64,000 nt of DNA from Dyadobacter jiangsuensis (GCF_003014695.1 NZ_PYAS01000003.1:124001-188000); one strand, 5' to 3'. Shown: positions 43,482-52,611, counted from the stretch's first letter. The notes: generated by a model from the letters alone, not told the origin. Numbers and translations are program-made.

Positions 43482-44554
43482 GTGAATATCAGGGGCAGGA
43501 TGATCGCAAATTCGTGGTCGTCTTCTTTCAGCTGGACTGCGCCGGCGCGGTTGAAGAGAAATTTGTACCGGTTGATCAGCATCGGAATTCCCGGCGTGTC
43601 CGGCGGCATAGTGAGTGTTTTAGCCTGGCGGTTGTGCCGGAATTCCAGCTGGCCGGTTTCCGTGGTGGCAATGCTGATGTGCAGCGGACGGGTGGAGGAC
43701 ACCATATTATAGTGAATGGCATGGTCGATCAGGATCTGGAAGGTGAGCGGTACCATTTGCCCGCTCAGGAATACTTCCTTCATATCCAGTGAAATACTGA
43801 TCCCGGCCTCGAACCGCGTTTCGAGGAGGTATATGTAGGATTTGATAAAACGCAGCTCCGAATCGAGCGTCACGAGAATATCCTCCTTGTCGGGACCGTT
43901 CACACTCAGTTGATAGCGATACACTTTCGCCATTTCATCCACGAATTTTTCCGCTGTACCGGGCGCGTCGGTGATCAAAACCGAGAGCGAATTGAGGCAA
44001 TTGAACAGGAAATGGGGGTTAACCTGCTGTTTGACGGCTTCCAGTTCCGTTTGCAGCTGCTTTTCCTGCATTTGCTCGACTTCGTTCTGGTTGGTCCGCC
44101 ATTGCCGGAAGGCGTAGGTCAATTCGGTAAGCCCCGCCGCGATGAGCGACCCGCTCAGGATAAAAAAGCTCACGCGCAGCGCCCAGAAGAGATCAAAACC
44201 GGCGCCGACAAGACCGGTTTGGTGGTATGCCGGCAATGCAACCCAGAAAAACGCCACGTTCACCACACCATAAACCCCGAACCACAGCGCAACGCGGTAA
44301 ATGGACTGGTCGGTATCGGGCAGCAGGCTGGTCACCTTCGGCGAAAGTGCGACATCAATCCGGTAAGCCGCCCCTATGATAGCCATATTGATGGCGCTGC
44401 CGGTGATAAACAGGTGTGAATCGGAAAAATAGCGCTCCTGCCAAAGTCCCATTCCGGCCAGCAACGTCACCCCGACCCATACCAGCAGCGATGTGGTAAT
44501 GCCAACCGGCTTTCGGCCGAGTTTTGCCAGATAACTTTCAGGGATCATTTGCAC
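43478..44554 (-). CDS. LytS-like histidine kinase paralogue with degenerate ATP-binding site
   Basis: The 358-residue protein resembles the next kinase along its length: four membrane helices, QVNPHFLFNCLNSLSVLI (His181) and the same spacing. The N-box Glu-Asn of the paralogue (LLENAVKHN) is Asp-His here (LIDHAIHYN, 277-278), and the G-box region reads TPGIPMLINRYKFLF instead of GLxNIxxRY-like sequence. ATP binding is therefore doubtful. It may be a pseudokinase that forms a heterodimer with its partner and is phosphorylated in trans on His181. It is the first gene of the operon. Confidence 0.88.
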   Translation of the reverse strand: MQMIPESYLAKLGRKPVGITTSLLVWVGVTLLAGMGLWQERYFSDSHLFITGSAINMAIIGAAYRIDVALSPKVTSLLPDTDQSIYRVALWFGVYGVVNVAFFWVALPAYHQTGLVGAGFDLFWALRVSFFILSGSLIAAGLTELTYAFRQWRTNQNEVEQMQEKQLQTELEAVKQQVNPHFLFNCLNSLSVLITDAPGTAEKFVDEMAKVYRYQLSVNGPDKEDILVTLDSELRFIKSYIYLLETRFEAGISISLDMKEVFLSGQMVPLTFQILIDHAIHYNMVSSTRPLHISIATTETGQLEFRHNRQAKTLTMPPDTPGIPMLINRYKFLFNRAGAVQLKEDDHEFAIILPLIFT

Positions 44555-44853
44555 GCGTTTTCATTTCATGCAAAAATAAAGCGGGTAGTGTCCATTCGGA
44601 AGCAGGTGCGAATTAACCGTCGTATTTCCGGCCCAAATCGTCGCAAAACATTGCCTAATCTGATTTTATCCAGCAAAAGGCATTGTTAATTGAGTAAATG
44701 GCTGTTTCAGTTTACCCCCCGATTTGGCGTATTCATGAGGTAAAAGTTACAATTCAACCGGGTCGCTGTTTTCTGCCGCCTCTTCTTATACCACTTTTGT
44801 ATCACAGCAAGGCCAAGCATCTGTTAGCCATAAAAGTCAATCAAATTTTAGCC

Positions 44854-45303
44854 ATGAAAGTAAATAACCAATTGCCAGATCAATCCATGAAAAATCAATC
44901 CGTCCTTTCACCCATGCAGAACCTGTCCATCATGTCGTCGGGCGGCGCTCCGTCGGGCAGCACCGGCGAAATGAAACACGTCCCTACGATTACCGTTTAC
45001 AAGTTTGGGAAAGCGATCTCCGTGAAGTCCAGCGATATTACTTGCCTGGAAGGTGTTGGTAACTACACATTTGTGTACACCCGGCACGAAAAGCACCTGG
45101 TTTCGAAGTGTCTGAAAGAGGTTCAGGATGAGCTGAGCAGCGATTTCTTACGCATTCACAAATCATACAGCATCAACGCCCGCCACATTACGTCCCGCTG
45201 GCCTGATTATATTCACCTGAGCTGCGGCAAAGTGATTCCTATTGCGCGCAGGCGCATTCGTGAGACACACGAGATATTGGGAAGAATGGCGCTTTCAGCG
45301 TAG
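44854..45303 (+). CDS. Stand-alone LytTR DNA-binding protein
   Basis: The 149-residue protein has a flexible Ser/Gly/Met-rich start (MKVNNQLPDQSMKNQSVLSP, then SSGGAPSGSTGEMK) and a complete LytTR domain (SVKSSDITCLEGVGNYTFVYTRHEKHLVSK, FLRIHKSYSINARHITSRWPDYIHLS, IPIARRRIRE). It has no receiver domain, so it must be regulated by abundance, ligand or partner. The start at 44854 is one of several possible; an open frame extends to 44698. A hairpin terminator follows. It lies divergent from the two-kinase operon, about 300 bp away. Confidence 0.85.
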   Translation: MKVNNQLPDQSMKNQSVLSPMQNLSIMSSGGAPSGSTGEMKHVPTITVYKFGKAISVKSSDITCLEGVGNYTFVYTRHEKHLVSKCLKEVQDELSSDFLRIHKSYSINARHITSRWPDYIHLSCGKVIPIARRRIRETHEILGRMALSA

Positions 45304-45328
45304 CAGACCAATTTATGCAGATAATTCA

Positions 45329-45364
45329 CCGTCAGGATTTATGAACGCTCGTAAATCCTGACGG
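45329..45364 (+). terminator. Hairpin terminator between LytTR and fabH genes
   Basis: A 13-bp perfect stem (CCGTCAGGATTTA with its complement) has a 10-nt loop and is followed by TTTTT. It lies 26 bp after the LytTR stop and 8 bp before the end of the convergent fabH gene, so it may serve both strands. Confidence 0.85.
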
Positions 45365-45371
45365 TTTTTGC

Positions 45372-46361
45372 TTAATACGCCCATTTTACATAAGCCGAAG
45401 CCCAGGTAAAACCGGCTCCGAAGGCAGAGAATATCAGGTTATCCCCTTTTTTGAGCTGTTTTTCATAATCCCACAAGCAAAGCGGAATCGTAGCTGCGGT
45501 GGTATTGCCGTAATGCGCGATGTTCATCATCACTTTGTCCATTCCTACACCCATGCGGTTGGCCGTGGCCTCGATAATGCGGCGGTTGGCCTGGTGCGGT
45601 ACCAGCCACGCCACGTCGTCGTGGGTAAGGTTGTTTCTTTCCATCATTTCCGCTGAAACGTCGGCCATATTGCGAACAGCCGATTTGAAAACCTGCTGGC
45701 CGTCCTGGTGCAGGTAATGCATGCGGGCATCCACGGTTTCGTGGGTTGCCGGGAACCTGCTTCCGCCTCCGCGCTGCATGAGGTTGTTGTAACCCACGCC
45801 ATCGGCCCGGATGAGCGTATCAATCACTCCGTAGCCTTCGGTGTTCGGTTCGAGCAACACCGCGCCGGCTCCGTCGCCGAAGAGAATGCAGGTACGGCGG
45901 TCGGTGTAATCCATCACGGCCGACATTTTGTCGGTTCCTACCACCACCACCTTTTTGTATTTGCCGGTTTCAATGAACTGCGCCCCAAGTTCGAGGCCGT
46001 AAACGAAGCCGGAACAGGCGGCATTCACATCAAAACTACCGATGTTGCGGATGCCTAACTGATCACAAATGAGGTTGGCGGTACTCGGGAAAACGAAATC
46101 GGGGGTAATGGTAGCGCAAATGAGGAGGTCTATTTCAGCGGGATCGGTGTTGGTTTTTTCGAGGAGGCCCTTCACGGCGCGGGCTCCCATATGCGAGCTT
46201 CCGAGTCCGGGTTCTTTCAGGATGCGGCGTTCTTTGATGCCGGTCCTGCTCACGATCCATTCGTCGCTGGTATCAACGAGTGTCTCCAATTCGGCGTTTG
46301 TGAGAATATAGTCGGGTACATATCCTTCAATGCCTGAAATGGAGGCTTTTACTTGTTTCAT
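45372..46361 (-). CDS. fabH: Beta-ketoacyl-ACP synthase III
   Basis: The 329-residue enzyme starts fatty-acid synthesis by condensing acetyl-CoA with malonyl-ACP. The catalytic triad is visible: Cys116 in [10 protein letters not shown], His256 in VPHQANRR and Asn286 in [16 protein letters not shown] is also typical. Length and spacing fit bacterial FabH. It stands apart from other fatty-acid genes here, which is common in Bacteroidota where several FabH copies occur, so a specialised acyl-CoA substrate is possible. Confidence 0.94.
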   Translation of the reverse strand: MKQVKASISGIEGYVPDYILTNAELETLVDTSDEWIVSRTGIKERRILKEPGLGSSHMGARAVKGLLEKTNTDPAEIDLLICATITPDFVFPSTANLICDQLGIRNIGSFDVNAACSGFVYGLELGAQFIETGKYKKVVVVGTDKMSAVMDYTDRRTCILFGDGAGAVLLEPNTEGYGVIDTLIRADGVGYNNLMQRGGGSRFPATHETVDARMHYLHQDGQQVFKSAVRNMADVSAEMMERNNLTHDDVAWLVPHQANRRIIEATANRMGVGMDKVMMNIAHYGNTTAATIPLCLWDYEKQLKKGDNLIFSAFGAGFTWASAYVKWAY

Positions 46362-46493
46362 ATTCGATTCTAATACTGGTAAATTTCGCTGTTTGGGGAT
46401 TCTTTTGCCCTAAACAACAAATATGCATCACAAAAGTGCGCATTTCTCCACCTTTCAATGGATTTTTTGGGAAGTTAATTTGAAAAGGAAGTT

Positions 46494-47243
46494 CTACGGA
46501 ACAATGCGTATTTCGACACGCCGGTTGAGCCTGCGGTTCGCTTCGCAATCGTTCGGCGCGGCGGGCAGCCCGCTGCCGAAAGCCCTTCCGCGGATCCGTC
46601 CCAGCTCAATGCGCTTCGAGAGCAGGAACTTTTTGACCTCGTCCACACGGTCGTACGAAAGCAGGAGGTTTTTGCGGGGATCCCCCACGTCGTCGGTATG
46701 CCCGGATAGTTCGATCCGCGGCGCGGTGTTCCTGACGAGGTAGTCGGCCAGGATTTCCAGTTCCTGGTTGCTCTCAGGCAGCATCGCCGGCTCGCTTTGC
46801 GTAAAAAGGAGTACGGTTTCGATTTCCTCCTTTAAATCCAGTTCTGAGACGGCGACTGGCTCCGCTTTGCAGGAATCGCTGTTTTCTATCGGTGTTAAAT
46901 AAAAAATCTTCGTTGGGCGAAGCGTACGGGCTGCTATCACTTCCGAATGCGTTTCATAGCCATCGGCGTGGATCGAGATAACCCCCATATCCTTGGCCGA
47001 CATTTTAAATTGATAGGCGCCATCCTCGTAAAGCGGAACAACGAGGTCTTCCGGCCGTTGTCCCACCACCATGATCGTGGCCTCGATGGGGCGCAGGGTA
47101 TATTTGTCGAGAACACGTACGGATACGCGCGAGCGTTGCGGGATGATTTTTTGCTGGTCCGGGGCGAGGTCCGGCCGTTGCTGTCCGTGCGCGGCAAAAC
47201 CCGAGATGACGGATAAAAGCAGGATGGTTGTAAAAGTTTTCAT
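46494..47243 (-). CDS. OmpA-family cell-envelope protein
   Basis: The 249-residue protein has a signal peptide (MKTFTTILLLSVISGFAAHGQ), a beta-rich Ig-like or carboxypeptidase-regulatory-like domain (VSVRVLDKYTLRPIEATIMVVG) and a C-terminal OmpA domain binding peptidoglycan (RIELSGHTDDVGDPRKNLLLSYDRV, GRAFGSGLPAAP, NRRLNRRVEIRI). Such proteins anchor outer-membrane complexes to the wall. It is 102 bp downstream of the TonB-like gene on the same strand. Confidence 0.9.
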   Translation of the reverse strand: MKTFTTILLLSVISGFAAHGQQRPDLAPDQQKIIPQRSRVSVRVLDKYTLRPIEATIMVVGQRPEDLVVPLYEDGAYQFKMSAKDMGVISIHADGYETHSEVIAARTLRPTKIFYLTPIENSDSCKAEPVAVSELDLKEEIETVLLFTQSEPAMLPESNQELEILADYLVRNTAPRIELSGHTDDVGDPRKNLLLSYDRVDEVKKFLLSKRIELGRIRGRAFGSGLPAAPNDCEANRRLNRRVEIRIVP

Positions 47244-47345
47244 TCAATCTCCGGTTAGGTTGAACAATCGTATTTTACAAGCAGGAATTATTTTTATAAA
47301 TATATGAAGGTTATTTATAGGTAATACAATATGCAGCCGGTTTTT

Positions 47346-48335
47346 TCAGGGCAGCACCTTGAAATTGGCACGGGGAACATACAATGGGGCCGGGCTGACG
47401 CCATAGCCGTATACCGACAGTTTCGTTTGCGGCGGCTCGTGAGCTGACAAGTTCACTTTGCGGTTCCGGAATAACTTTTCGAGCTCGTCTTTGATCAGGA
47501 CGGGCGCCTTCCAGGGTTCCAGTTTCATTTTCCTGCTGAAAAGCCTCGGCACTTCCTCCTTCACTTTGAGCGGGAGCTTGTCCAGTTCCGGGTCAAACTG
47601 AATGCTGATCGTGTACCAGACGGCAATCGGTTTACCGTCTTTTTGGGCTGGTGTCCATTTAGGCATCATGCGGATGAGCCGCAGCGCTTCGTCGTCCAGC
47701 TCAATGCCGGGGCTTTTGATGATCCGCCCGCTACTGACATTACCGTCTTCGTCGATCAGGAAAGAAACCTGCACTGGCCCCTGCACACCCGATTGCAGTG
47801 CGTCTTCGGGGTATTTCAGATTGTTGGCAAGAAATTTCGTCAGGCCTCTGAAATACGGCCAGCGGTCGAGGCGCAGGGAAGAGCCGCTTTCGCTCGACGG
47901 GTTTGTTTCCACTTCTTTTTTCGAAAGTTTCGACTGCCCTTTCAAGCGCATGGCCAACACTTGCGGCCGTGTTTTCAGCGCAATGAGGTATTCGGTAGTG
48001 GATTTTACAATGGGAATTTGCCGCGATTCAAAATCCGGATGCTGGATAACCAGTGTCCCGTTCAACGGTGCGTCGGCAATTTCGAAGCTGCCCGCGAGGT
48101 TGGTGACGGTACCGCGTTCTGATCCCGCAATCAGGATGGCTGCATTGGCAACCGGGCGCGACAATTCATCGGTGATTTTGCCGGTAATCCGGGCGGTTTG
48201 GAAAAAAGCGGACCGGATATCCAGGCTGTCGGAAACCGGGTGTGCGGTTGCTACCGTACCCCAGGTTGCAGCAACGGCGAGCATCGCGAGGGTGATGTAT
48301 TGGGGAAACAGCGGTGGAGGTATTCTTTGCAGCAT
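47346..48335 (-). CDS. TonB C-terminal-domain envelope protein
   Basis: The 329-residue protein has an N-terminal hydrophobic segment (QYITLAMLAVAATWGTVATA) that acts as signal or anchor, then a carboxypeptidase-regulatory-like domain (ITGKITDELSRPVANAAILIAGSERGT), a linker and a TonB_C domain (VQGPVQVSFLIDEDGNVSSGRIIKSPG, LDDEALRLIRMMPKW). The fusion is typical of Bacteroidota energy transducers or M56-peptidase relatives. The classic proline-rich spacer and ExbB/ExbD partners are absent here. A TATATTTG-like element lies on the minus strand at 48405-48412. Confidence 0.82.
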   Translation of the reverse strand: MLQRIPPPLFPQYITLAMLAVAATWGTVATAHPVSDSLDIRSAFFQTARITGKITDELSRPVANAAILIAGSERGTVTNLAGSFEIADAPLNGTLVIQHPDFESRQIPIVKSTTEYLIALKTRPQVLAMRLKGQSKLSKKEVETNPSSESGSSLRLDRWPYFRGLTKFLANNLKYPEDALQSGVQGPVQVSFLIDEDGNVSSGRIIKSPGIELDDEALRLIRMMPKWTPAQKDGKPIAVWYTISIQFDPELDKLPLKVKEEVPRLFSRKMKLEPWKAPVLIKDELEKLFRNRKVNLSAHEPPQTKLSVYGYGVSPAPLYVPRANFKVLP

Positions 48336-48576
48336 GAGTTTCCAGGTGTTTGAAATGGCCGATATTCACTCAACTATACCTTTTTTTCATAAACGATTGT
48401 ATTTCAAATATAGGATACGCAAATAGCAGCAGAATGCGTAATTTTTTCAAAAAAAATCGATGGTTGACGTGTCAGCCGGTGGATCATTGGAATGGGCTTA
48501 TTTTGCAAAAACCTTTTACATTCGGCCGACTAGTAATTCAATCATCCATCAACAACACTATTCACGCACGCCTTCT

Positions 48577-49581
48577 ATGGAAAATCTGCAAGCGAACATC
48601 CTGTTCTACAACTCACCTGCGGGGAACGTTAAGGTTGAGGTTATTTTTAGTGATGAGACTTTTTGGCTAAACCAAAAGCGGTTGGCAGAGCTTTTTGGCG
48701 TGGACGTTCGAACGATAAACGAGCATCTTCAAAATATTTTCAGTTCCGGTGAATTGGAACGGGACCCAACTATCCGGAAAATCCGGATAGTTCAAAAAGA
48801 AGGGAGCCGGAACGTGGCTCGCGAAGTCGATTTCTACAATCTTGACGCCGCCATTGCGGTGGGTTACCGTGTCAACAGCTTCCAGGCGACGCAGTTTCGC
48901 ATATGGGCGACCCGGACTATAAAAGAATTCATTATCAAAGGGTTTGTGCTCGATGACGAGCGCTTGAAACAAGGGAAAAAGTTTGGGAAAGACTATTTCG
49001 ACGAACTGCTTGCTCGCATCCGGGAAATCAGGGCAAGCGAGCGACGTTTCTACCTTAAAATCACGGATATTTTCGAGCAATGCAGTATCGACTATGTCAA
49101 GGACTCGCCCGATACTCAAAAATTCTTCAAAATCGTTCAGAATAAGCTGCACTACGCCATTTCCGGAAAGACAGCCGCGGCCATTATTGCGGAAAGGGCG
49201 GACGCGGAAAAGCCCAATATGGGTTTGCAAACTTTCAAAAATGCGCCCTATGGTAAGGTGCAGAGAGTGGATATCGGTATCGCCAAAAACTATCTCATTG
49301 AAAAGGAGATAAAGGAATTGGAAAGAATTGTTTCGATGTACCTGGATTATGCCGAAAATCAGGCGGCAAGGCAGATTCCCATGAAAATGGCTGATTGGGC
49401 GGGTAAGCTGGACGCATTTTTGCAGTTTAATGAGTACGAGATCCTGAAAGACGCGGGGAAGGTGAGTCATGAAGTAGCTATGCGGCTTGCGGAAGAGCAG
49501 TTTGAAAAATTCCGCGTGGATCAGGACAAAAATTTTGAAAGTGACTTTGATAAGGAGTTGAAAAAGTGGAAGTTGATGTAG
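48577..49581 (+). CDS. RhuM family protein
   Basis: The 334-residue protein shows the RhuM signature: ETFWLNQKRLAELFGVDVRTINEHLQNIFSSGEL at the start (an Arf/winged-helix-like region), then DFYNLDAAIAVGYRVNSFQATQFRIWAT. A helical C-terminal domain follows (DYFDELLARIREIRASERRFYLKITDIF). RhuM is a Salmonella pathogenicity-island protein whose relatives are frequent near toxin, restriction and defence genes. Its activity is unproven. The ATG 48577 is used because the upstream frame has no family match. It is 22 bp before a Crp/Fnr gene and probably co-transcribed. Confidence 0.85.
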   Translation: MENLQANILFYNSPAGNVKVEVIFSDETFWLNQKRLAELFGVDVRTINEHLQNIFSSGELERDPTIRKIRIVQKEGSRNVAREVDFYNLDAAIAVGYRVNSFQATQFRIWATRTIKEFIIKGFVLDDERLKQGKKFGKDYFDELLARIREIRASERRFYLKITDIFEQCSIDYVKDSPDTQKFFKIVQNKLHYAISGKTAAAIIAERADAEKPNMGLQTFKNAPYGKVQRVDIGIAKNYLIEKEIKELERIVSMYLDYAENQAARQIPMKMADWAGKLDAFLQFNEYEILKDAGKVSHEVAMRLAEEQFEKFRVDQDKNFESDFDKELKKWKLM

Positions 49582-49603
49582 CGTTTTCGGAAATTAAGCA
49601 GAT

Positions 49604-50206
49604 ATGGAACATTACTACAAAACGCTTTTCGAATACATTTCCCGCATGATAACATTGCCGGAGGCTGACCAGCAGTCGGTACGCAGGTCTTTCAAACCGG
49701 TGTTCTTTCCGAAGGATACGGTGATAGAAAAAGCGGGTGAAGTGCCTGGTTATCATAATTTTATTGTGTCCGGATTTCTCCGGAATTTCCATTTGGACGA
49801 GGATAACAATGAAATCACGACGGATCTGAACGACGGGCCTCGGTTCTTTACATCCTATTTCCATTTTATGAACCGCACGGTTTCGAACGAAAATCTGCAT
49901 TGTATTACGGATTGTGAGCTCTTGCGGATCAGCCGGGACGATGTCGATATGACGGCGGCGCGCAGTTCTACACAGAAGGATTATACCATCCGCATTTTGC
50001 AGGAGCATTTGCAGAAAGATAAAGAGCGGATCACCGACATGGCCAATCTGACGGCGGAAGCGCGTTATGCGAAGTTTGTCAGGGAGAACCCCAATATTAT
50101 CCGGAATGTGCCCTTGAAATACATAGCTTCCTACCTTGGCATTACCCAGCGGCATCTCAGCCGGCTCCGGAGCGATAGCCCCCCGGATACTTCCACACAA
50201 AAATAA
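49604..50206 (+). CDS. Crp/Fnr-type transcriptional regulator
   Basis: The 200-residue protein has a cyclic-nucleotide-binding-like beta roll (FKPVFFPKDTVIEKAGEVPGYHNFIVSGFLR), a dimerisation helix and a C-terminal winged helix (IRNVPLKYIASYLGITQRHLSRLRSD). The effector-binding arginine and glutamate of the cAMP pocket are not evident, so the ligand is uncertain. In Bacteroidota such proteins often act on a neighbouring gene. The next gene (DUF2306, 84 bp away) is preceded by a perfect 22-bp palindromic region. Confidence 0.88.
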   Translation: MEHYYKTLFEYISRMITLPEADQQSVRRSFKPVFFPKDTVIEKAGEVPGYHNFIVSGFLRNFHLDEDNNEITTDLNDGPRFFTSYFHFMNRTVSNENLHCITDCELLRISRDDVDMTAARSSTQKDYTIRILQEHLQKDKERITDMANLTAEARYAKFVRENPNIIRNVPLKYIASYLGITQRHLSRLRSDSPPDTSTQK

Positions 50207-50257
50207 AACCGCTTATCCGCATTGGACATTTGTCTAACGCGGCGGGGCATGACCGGC

Positions 50258-50279
50258 TTTAAGTTTGACAAAACTTAAA
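50258..50279. promoter_or_regulatory. Palindrome with -7 element before the DUF2306 gene
   Basis: The arms TTTAAGTTT and AAACTTAAA are separated by GACA (perfect 9-bp arms). TAAGTTTG, a TAnnTTTG element, lies within it at 50260-50267. The block is 12 bp before the ATG of the DUF2306 gene and 52 bp after the Crp/Fnr gene, so it is a good candidate operator. GACATTTGTC nearby (50225-50234) is a second inverted repeat. Confidence 0.5.
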
Positions 50280-50290
50280 CGTCCGATATC

Positions 50291-51124
50291 ATGACCGAAC
50301 AGCTTTCTACTCCTTCCATTCAAGCTCAATTCCGCCCTCAAAAACTACTGAATCTGGCCGCAACCACCTGGTATGTGGTGACGACGATCGGGCAATGGGC
50401 GTTTGGCATCTACGTCATCGGGTTTTACGGTAAAAGTACCGCCTCGGGTGACCTGGCAAAATGGAACCAGGTGCTGCCGCACGGCTATGTGAAGGGAGAT
50501 TGGATGGGTAACCTCGTTGTGGGGCTGCATGTTTTGTTAGCAGCGATTCTCGTGCTGGGCGGGCCGTTGCAATTGCTGCCGTTCATCCGAAGAAGAGTGC
50601 CACGGATTCACCGGTGGCTGGGGCGAATTTATGTAACTACCGCCTTGATCGTGGCCACAGGCGGCTTTGTTATGGTATGGACGCGTGGAGCCGTTGGTGA
50701 CTTTGTGCAGCATATCAGTATCAGCATTCAGACGATCTACATTATACTTTTTGCCTTGCTCGCGTGGCGTTGTGCACGTGCGAGGCAGTTTGATCAGCAC
50801 CGTAAATGGGCATTACGGTTGTTTATGGTCGTGAGCGGTGTATGGTTTTTCAGGATTGGGCTGATGTGCTGGCTGGTACTGAACGGCGGCCCTGTGGGCT
50901 TTGATCCCCAAACTTTCAGCGGGCCTTTTCTCACCGCGCTCGCGGTGTTCACTTATGCTTTACCAGCTTCGCTCGGAATCCTTGAATTGTATTTCTACGC
51001 GCAAAAAGCGGCGAAACGGGGCGTCATAACAGTCGTTGCGCTGCTGATATTCATCCTGACCGCCCTGATGGCCGTCGGCATTTTCGGAGCGATAGCCGGG
51101 ATGTGGTTGCCGAGGATCGGGTAG
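50291..51124 (+). CDS. DUF2306 membrane protein
   Basis: The 277-residue protein has about seven transmembrane helices and the DUF2306 motifs GGPLQLLPFIRRRVPRIHRWLGRIYV (a histidine-containing loop) and ARQFDQHRKWALRLFMVVSGVWF. A haem-binding role has been suggested for histidines in similar folds, but function is unknown. It follows a Crp/Fnr regulator gene and overlaps an apparent operator. The next gene (GNAT) starts 89 bp later. Confidence 0.85.
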   Translation: MTEQLSTPSIQAQFRPQKLLNLAATTWYVVTTIGQWAFGIYVIGFYGKSTASGDLAKWNQVLPHGYVKGDWMGNLVVGLHVLLAAILVLGGPLQLLPFIRRRVPRIHRWLGRIYVTTALIVATGGFVMVWTRGAVGDFVQHISISIQTIYIILFALLAWRCARARQFDQHRKWALRLFMVVSGVWFFRIGLMCWLVLNGGPVGFDPQTFSGPFLTALAVFTYALPASLGILELYFYAQKAAKRGVITVVALLIFILTALMAVGIFGAIAGMWLPRIG

Positions 51125-51213
51125 GGCTGTTCCCAATAATAATCCGGTATCTGTATCTGTTTGTATTGATCATATTTTATGAGCTTTGCCGGAAATGCAA
51201 TCAACTATTTGTT

Positions 51214-51687
51214 ATGAATGAGCCTATTGAATTGATTATCGCCAACAGCGAAGCACATTTCGAAGACGGGAAGAAGTTGTTCCGCGAATACGCCGCGTCG
51301 TTGCCGATTGACCTCGCTTTCCAGCGTTTCGAGGAAGAACTCGATACCGTGCGGGAGCAGTATGGGCCGCCGTCGGGCGGGCTGGTGCTTGCGTATGCGG
51401 GCGAGCGTGCCGTGGGCTGCGCGGGTGTGCGCAGCAAGGGCGCGCGGATCGCTGAACTGAAACGGATGTACGTCCAACCGGAATTTCGCGGACATCGGTT
51501 GGGAAGGTTGCTGCTGGAACGTTCCATTGCCATCGCAACGGATTTGGGATATCAAAAACTCCGGCTCGATACGCTCGCGAGCATGACGGGTGCACGCAAG
51601 CTGTATGAATCATTTGGGTTTGAAATCATACCGGCTTACTACGATAACCCGCACGAAGATGCCATTTATATGGAAAAGACGCTTTGA
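51214..51687 (+). CDS. GNAT family N-acetyltransferase
   Basis: The 157-residue protein has the GNAT core: beta strands GLVLAYAGERAVGCAGVR, the AcCoA motif VQPEFRGHRLGRLLLERSIAIA (R/Q-x-x-G-x-G/A type) and the ending LDTLASMTGARKLYESFGFEIIPAYY. The start at ATG 51214 is preferred; the open frame upstream overlaps the preceding gene. The acceptor substrate is unknown. It may be co-transcribed with the DUF2306 gene. Confidence 0.9.
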   Translation: MNEPIELIIANSEAHFEDGKKLFREYAASLPIDLAFQRFEEELDTVREQYGPPSGGLVLAYAGERAVGCAGVRSKGARIAELKRMYVQPEFRGHRLGRLLLERSIAIATDLGYQKLRLDTLASMTGARKLYESFGFEIIPAYYDNPHEDAIYMEKTL

Positions 51688-51699
51688 GCAGCAGTGGAT

Positions 51700-51849
51700 T
51701 CAGCGATAACGCTTCATCAGCAATGATAACGGCCAGAAAATGGCGGTAACGAGCGCCTTGCTCCAATTCGGGCGTTCGGGGTTTTCCCGGCATGCTTTCA
51801 CACAGTACCAGGTCAGAATGAACAGCGAAATGATCAGTGCACCAGCCAT
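51700..51849 (-). CDS. Small membrane protein of 49 residues
   Basis: An open frame of 50 codons encodes MAGALIISLFILTWYCVKACR followed by a basic, proline/tryptophan-rich middle (ENPERPNWSKA) and a second hydrophobic stretch (LVTAIFWPLSLLMKRY). It is too short for normal ORF detection but has a helix-loop-helix membrane profile and codon use like the neighbours. It ends 12 bp from the convergent GNAT gene. No family is recognised. Confidence 0.45.
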   Translation of the reverse strand: MAGALIISLFILTWYCVKACRENPERPNWSKALVTAIFWPLSLLMKRYR

Positions 51850-51996
51850 ACTTTTTGAAGTTTGATTGATAATATGTTGTAAATTAATATATTATCCAGG
51901 GGTAGCTAAAATATTCGTACCGGCGGCAAACTGAGCCGGACGGAAGGGCTTGACCCCGGCATTTGTTTAAATTTTCCATTCAAAACGTCTTCTGCT

Positions 51997-52611
51997 ATGC
52001 AAAACAAGTTTTTGACTTTGCTGTTGAGTGTCTGCATTCACCTGGTGAGCCAGGGGGCAAAATGCCAGACGGGCGAAACGATATCGGATAGTGACGGAAA
52101 TACCTATTCCGTCAAGATCATGCCCGATGGAAACCAATGGATGACGCAGGATTTGAATGTGCAAGTGGATAGTTCCTGGTGCTTTGCGGACGATCCTGTC
52201 AATTGCAAGGTGTACGGACGGTTGTATACCTATGCCTCGGCAGCGAAGGCCTGCGAGATGCTGGGTAATGGATGGCATTTGCCATCACGCAAGGATTGGG
52301 AAGTTCTGTCAGACCATTACGGAGGGGCCAGCAATAAATCGAAAGACGGCGGTAAAACAGCCTACAAAGCATTGCAAACGGGAGGAGAATCGGGCTTCAA
52401 TGCTACGCTCGGGGGCAATCGGGAGCTGGCAGAAGGAAAGTATGCCCGGTTAAACGCCCATGGTTTCTATTGGACAAGCACGGAAATCGATGTGTTGACG
52501 GCCTGGAATTTCAATTTCGGCGCCGGGGGCAAAGCGCTGCATTGCCAGGACGGGATGGAAAAGCGAGAGGGGGCGTCGGTCCGTTGTATCAGAGCGACGG
52601 CGAAGCATTGA
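51997..52611 (+). CDS. FISUMP-domain exported protein
   Basis: The 204-residue protein has a signal peptide (MQNKFLTLLLSVCIHLVSQGAKC; it may instead be a lipoprotein) and the Fibrobacter succinogenes major paralogous domain: SDGNTYSVKIMPDGNQWMTQDLNVQ, YGRLYTYASAAKACEMLGNGWHLPSRKDWEVLSDHYGG and a final SVRCIRATAK. These domains are common in Bacteroidota surface proteins, and their ligand is unknown. No functional neighbour is apparent. Confidence 0.88.
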   Translation: MQNKFLTLLLSVCIHLVSQGAKCQTGETISDSDGNTYSVKIMPDGNQWMTQDLNVQVDSSWCFADDPVNCKVYGRLYTYASAAKACEMLGNGWHLPSRKDWEVLSDHYGGASNKSKDGGKTAYKALQTGGESGFNATLGGNRELAEGKYARLNAHGFYWTSTEIDVLTAWNFNFGAGGKALHCQDGMEKREGASVRCIRATAKH

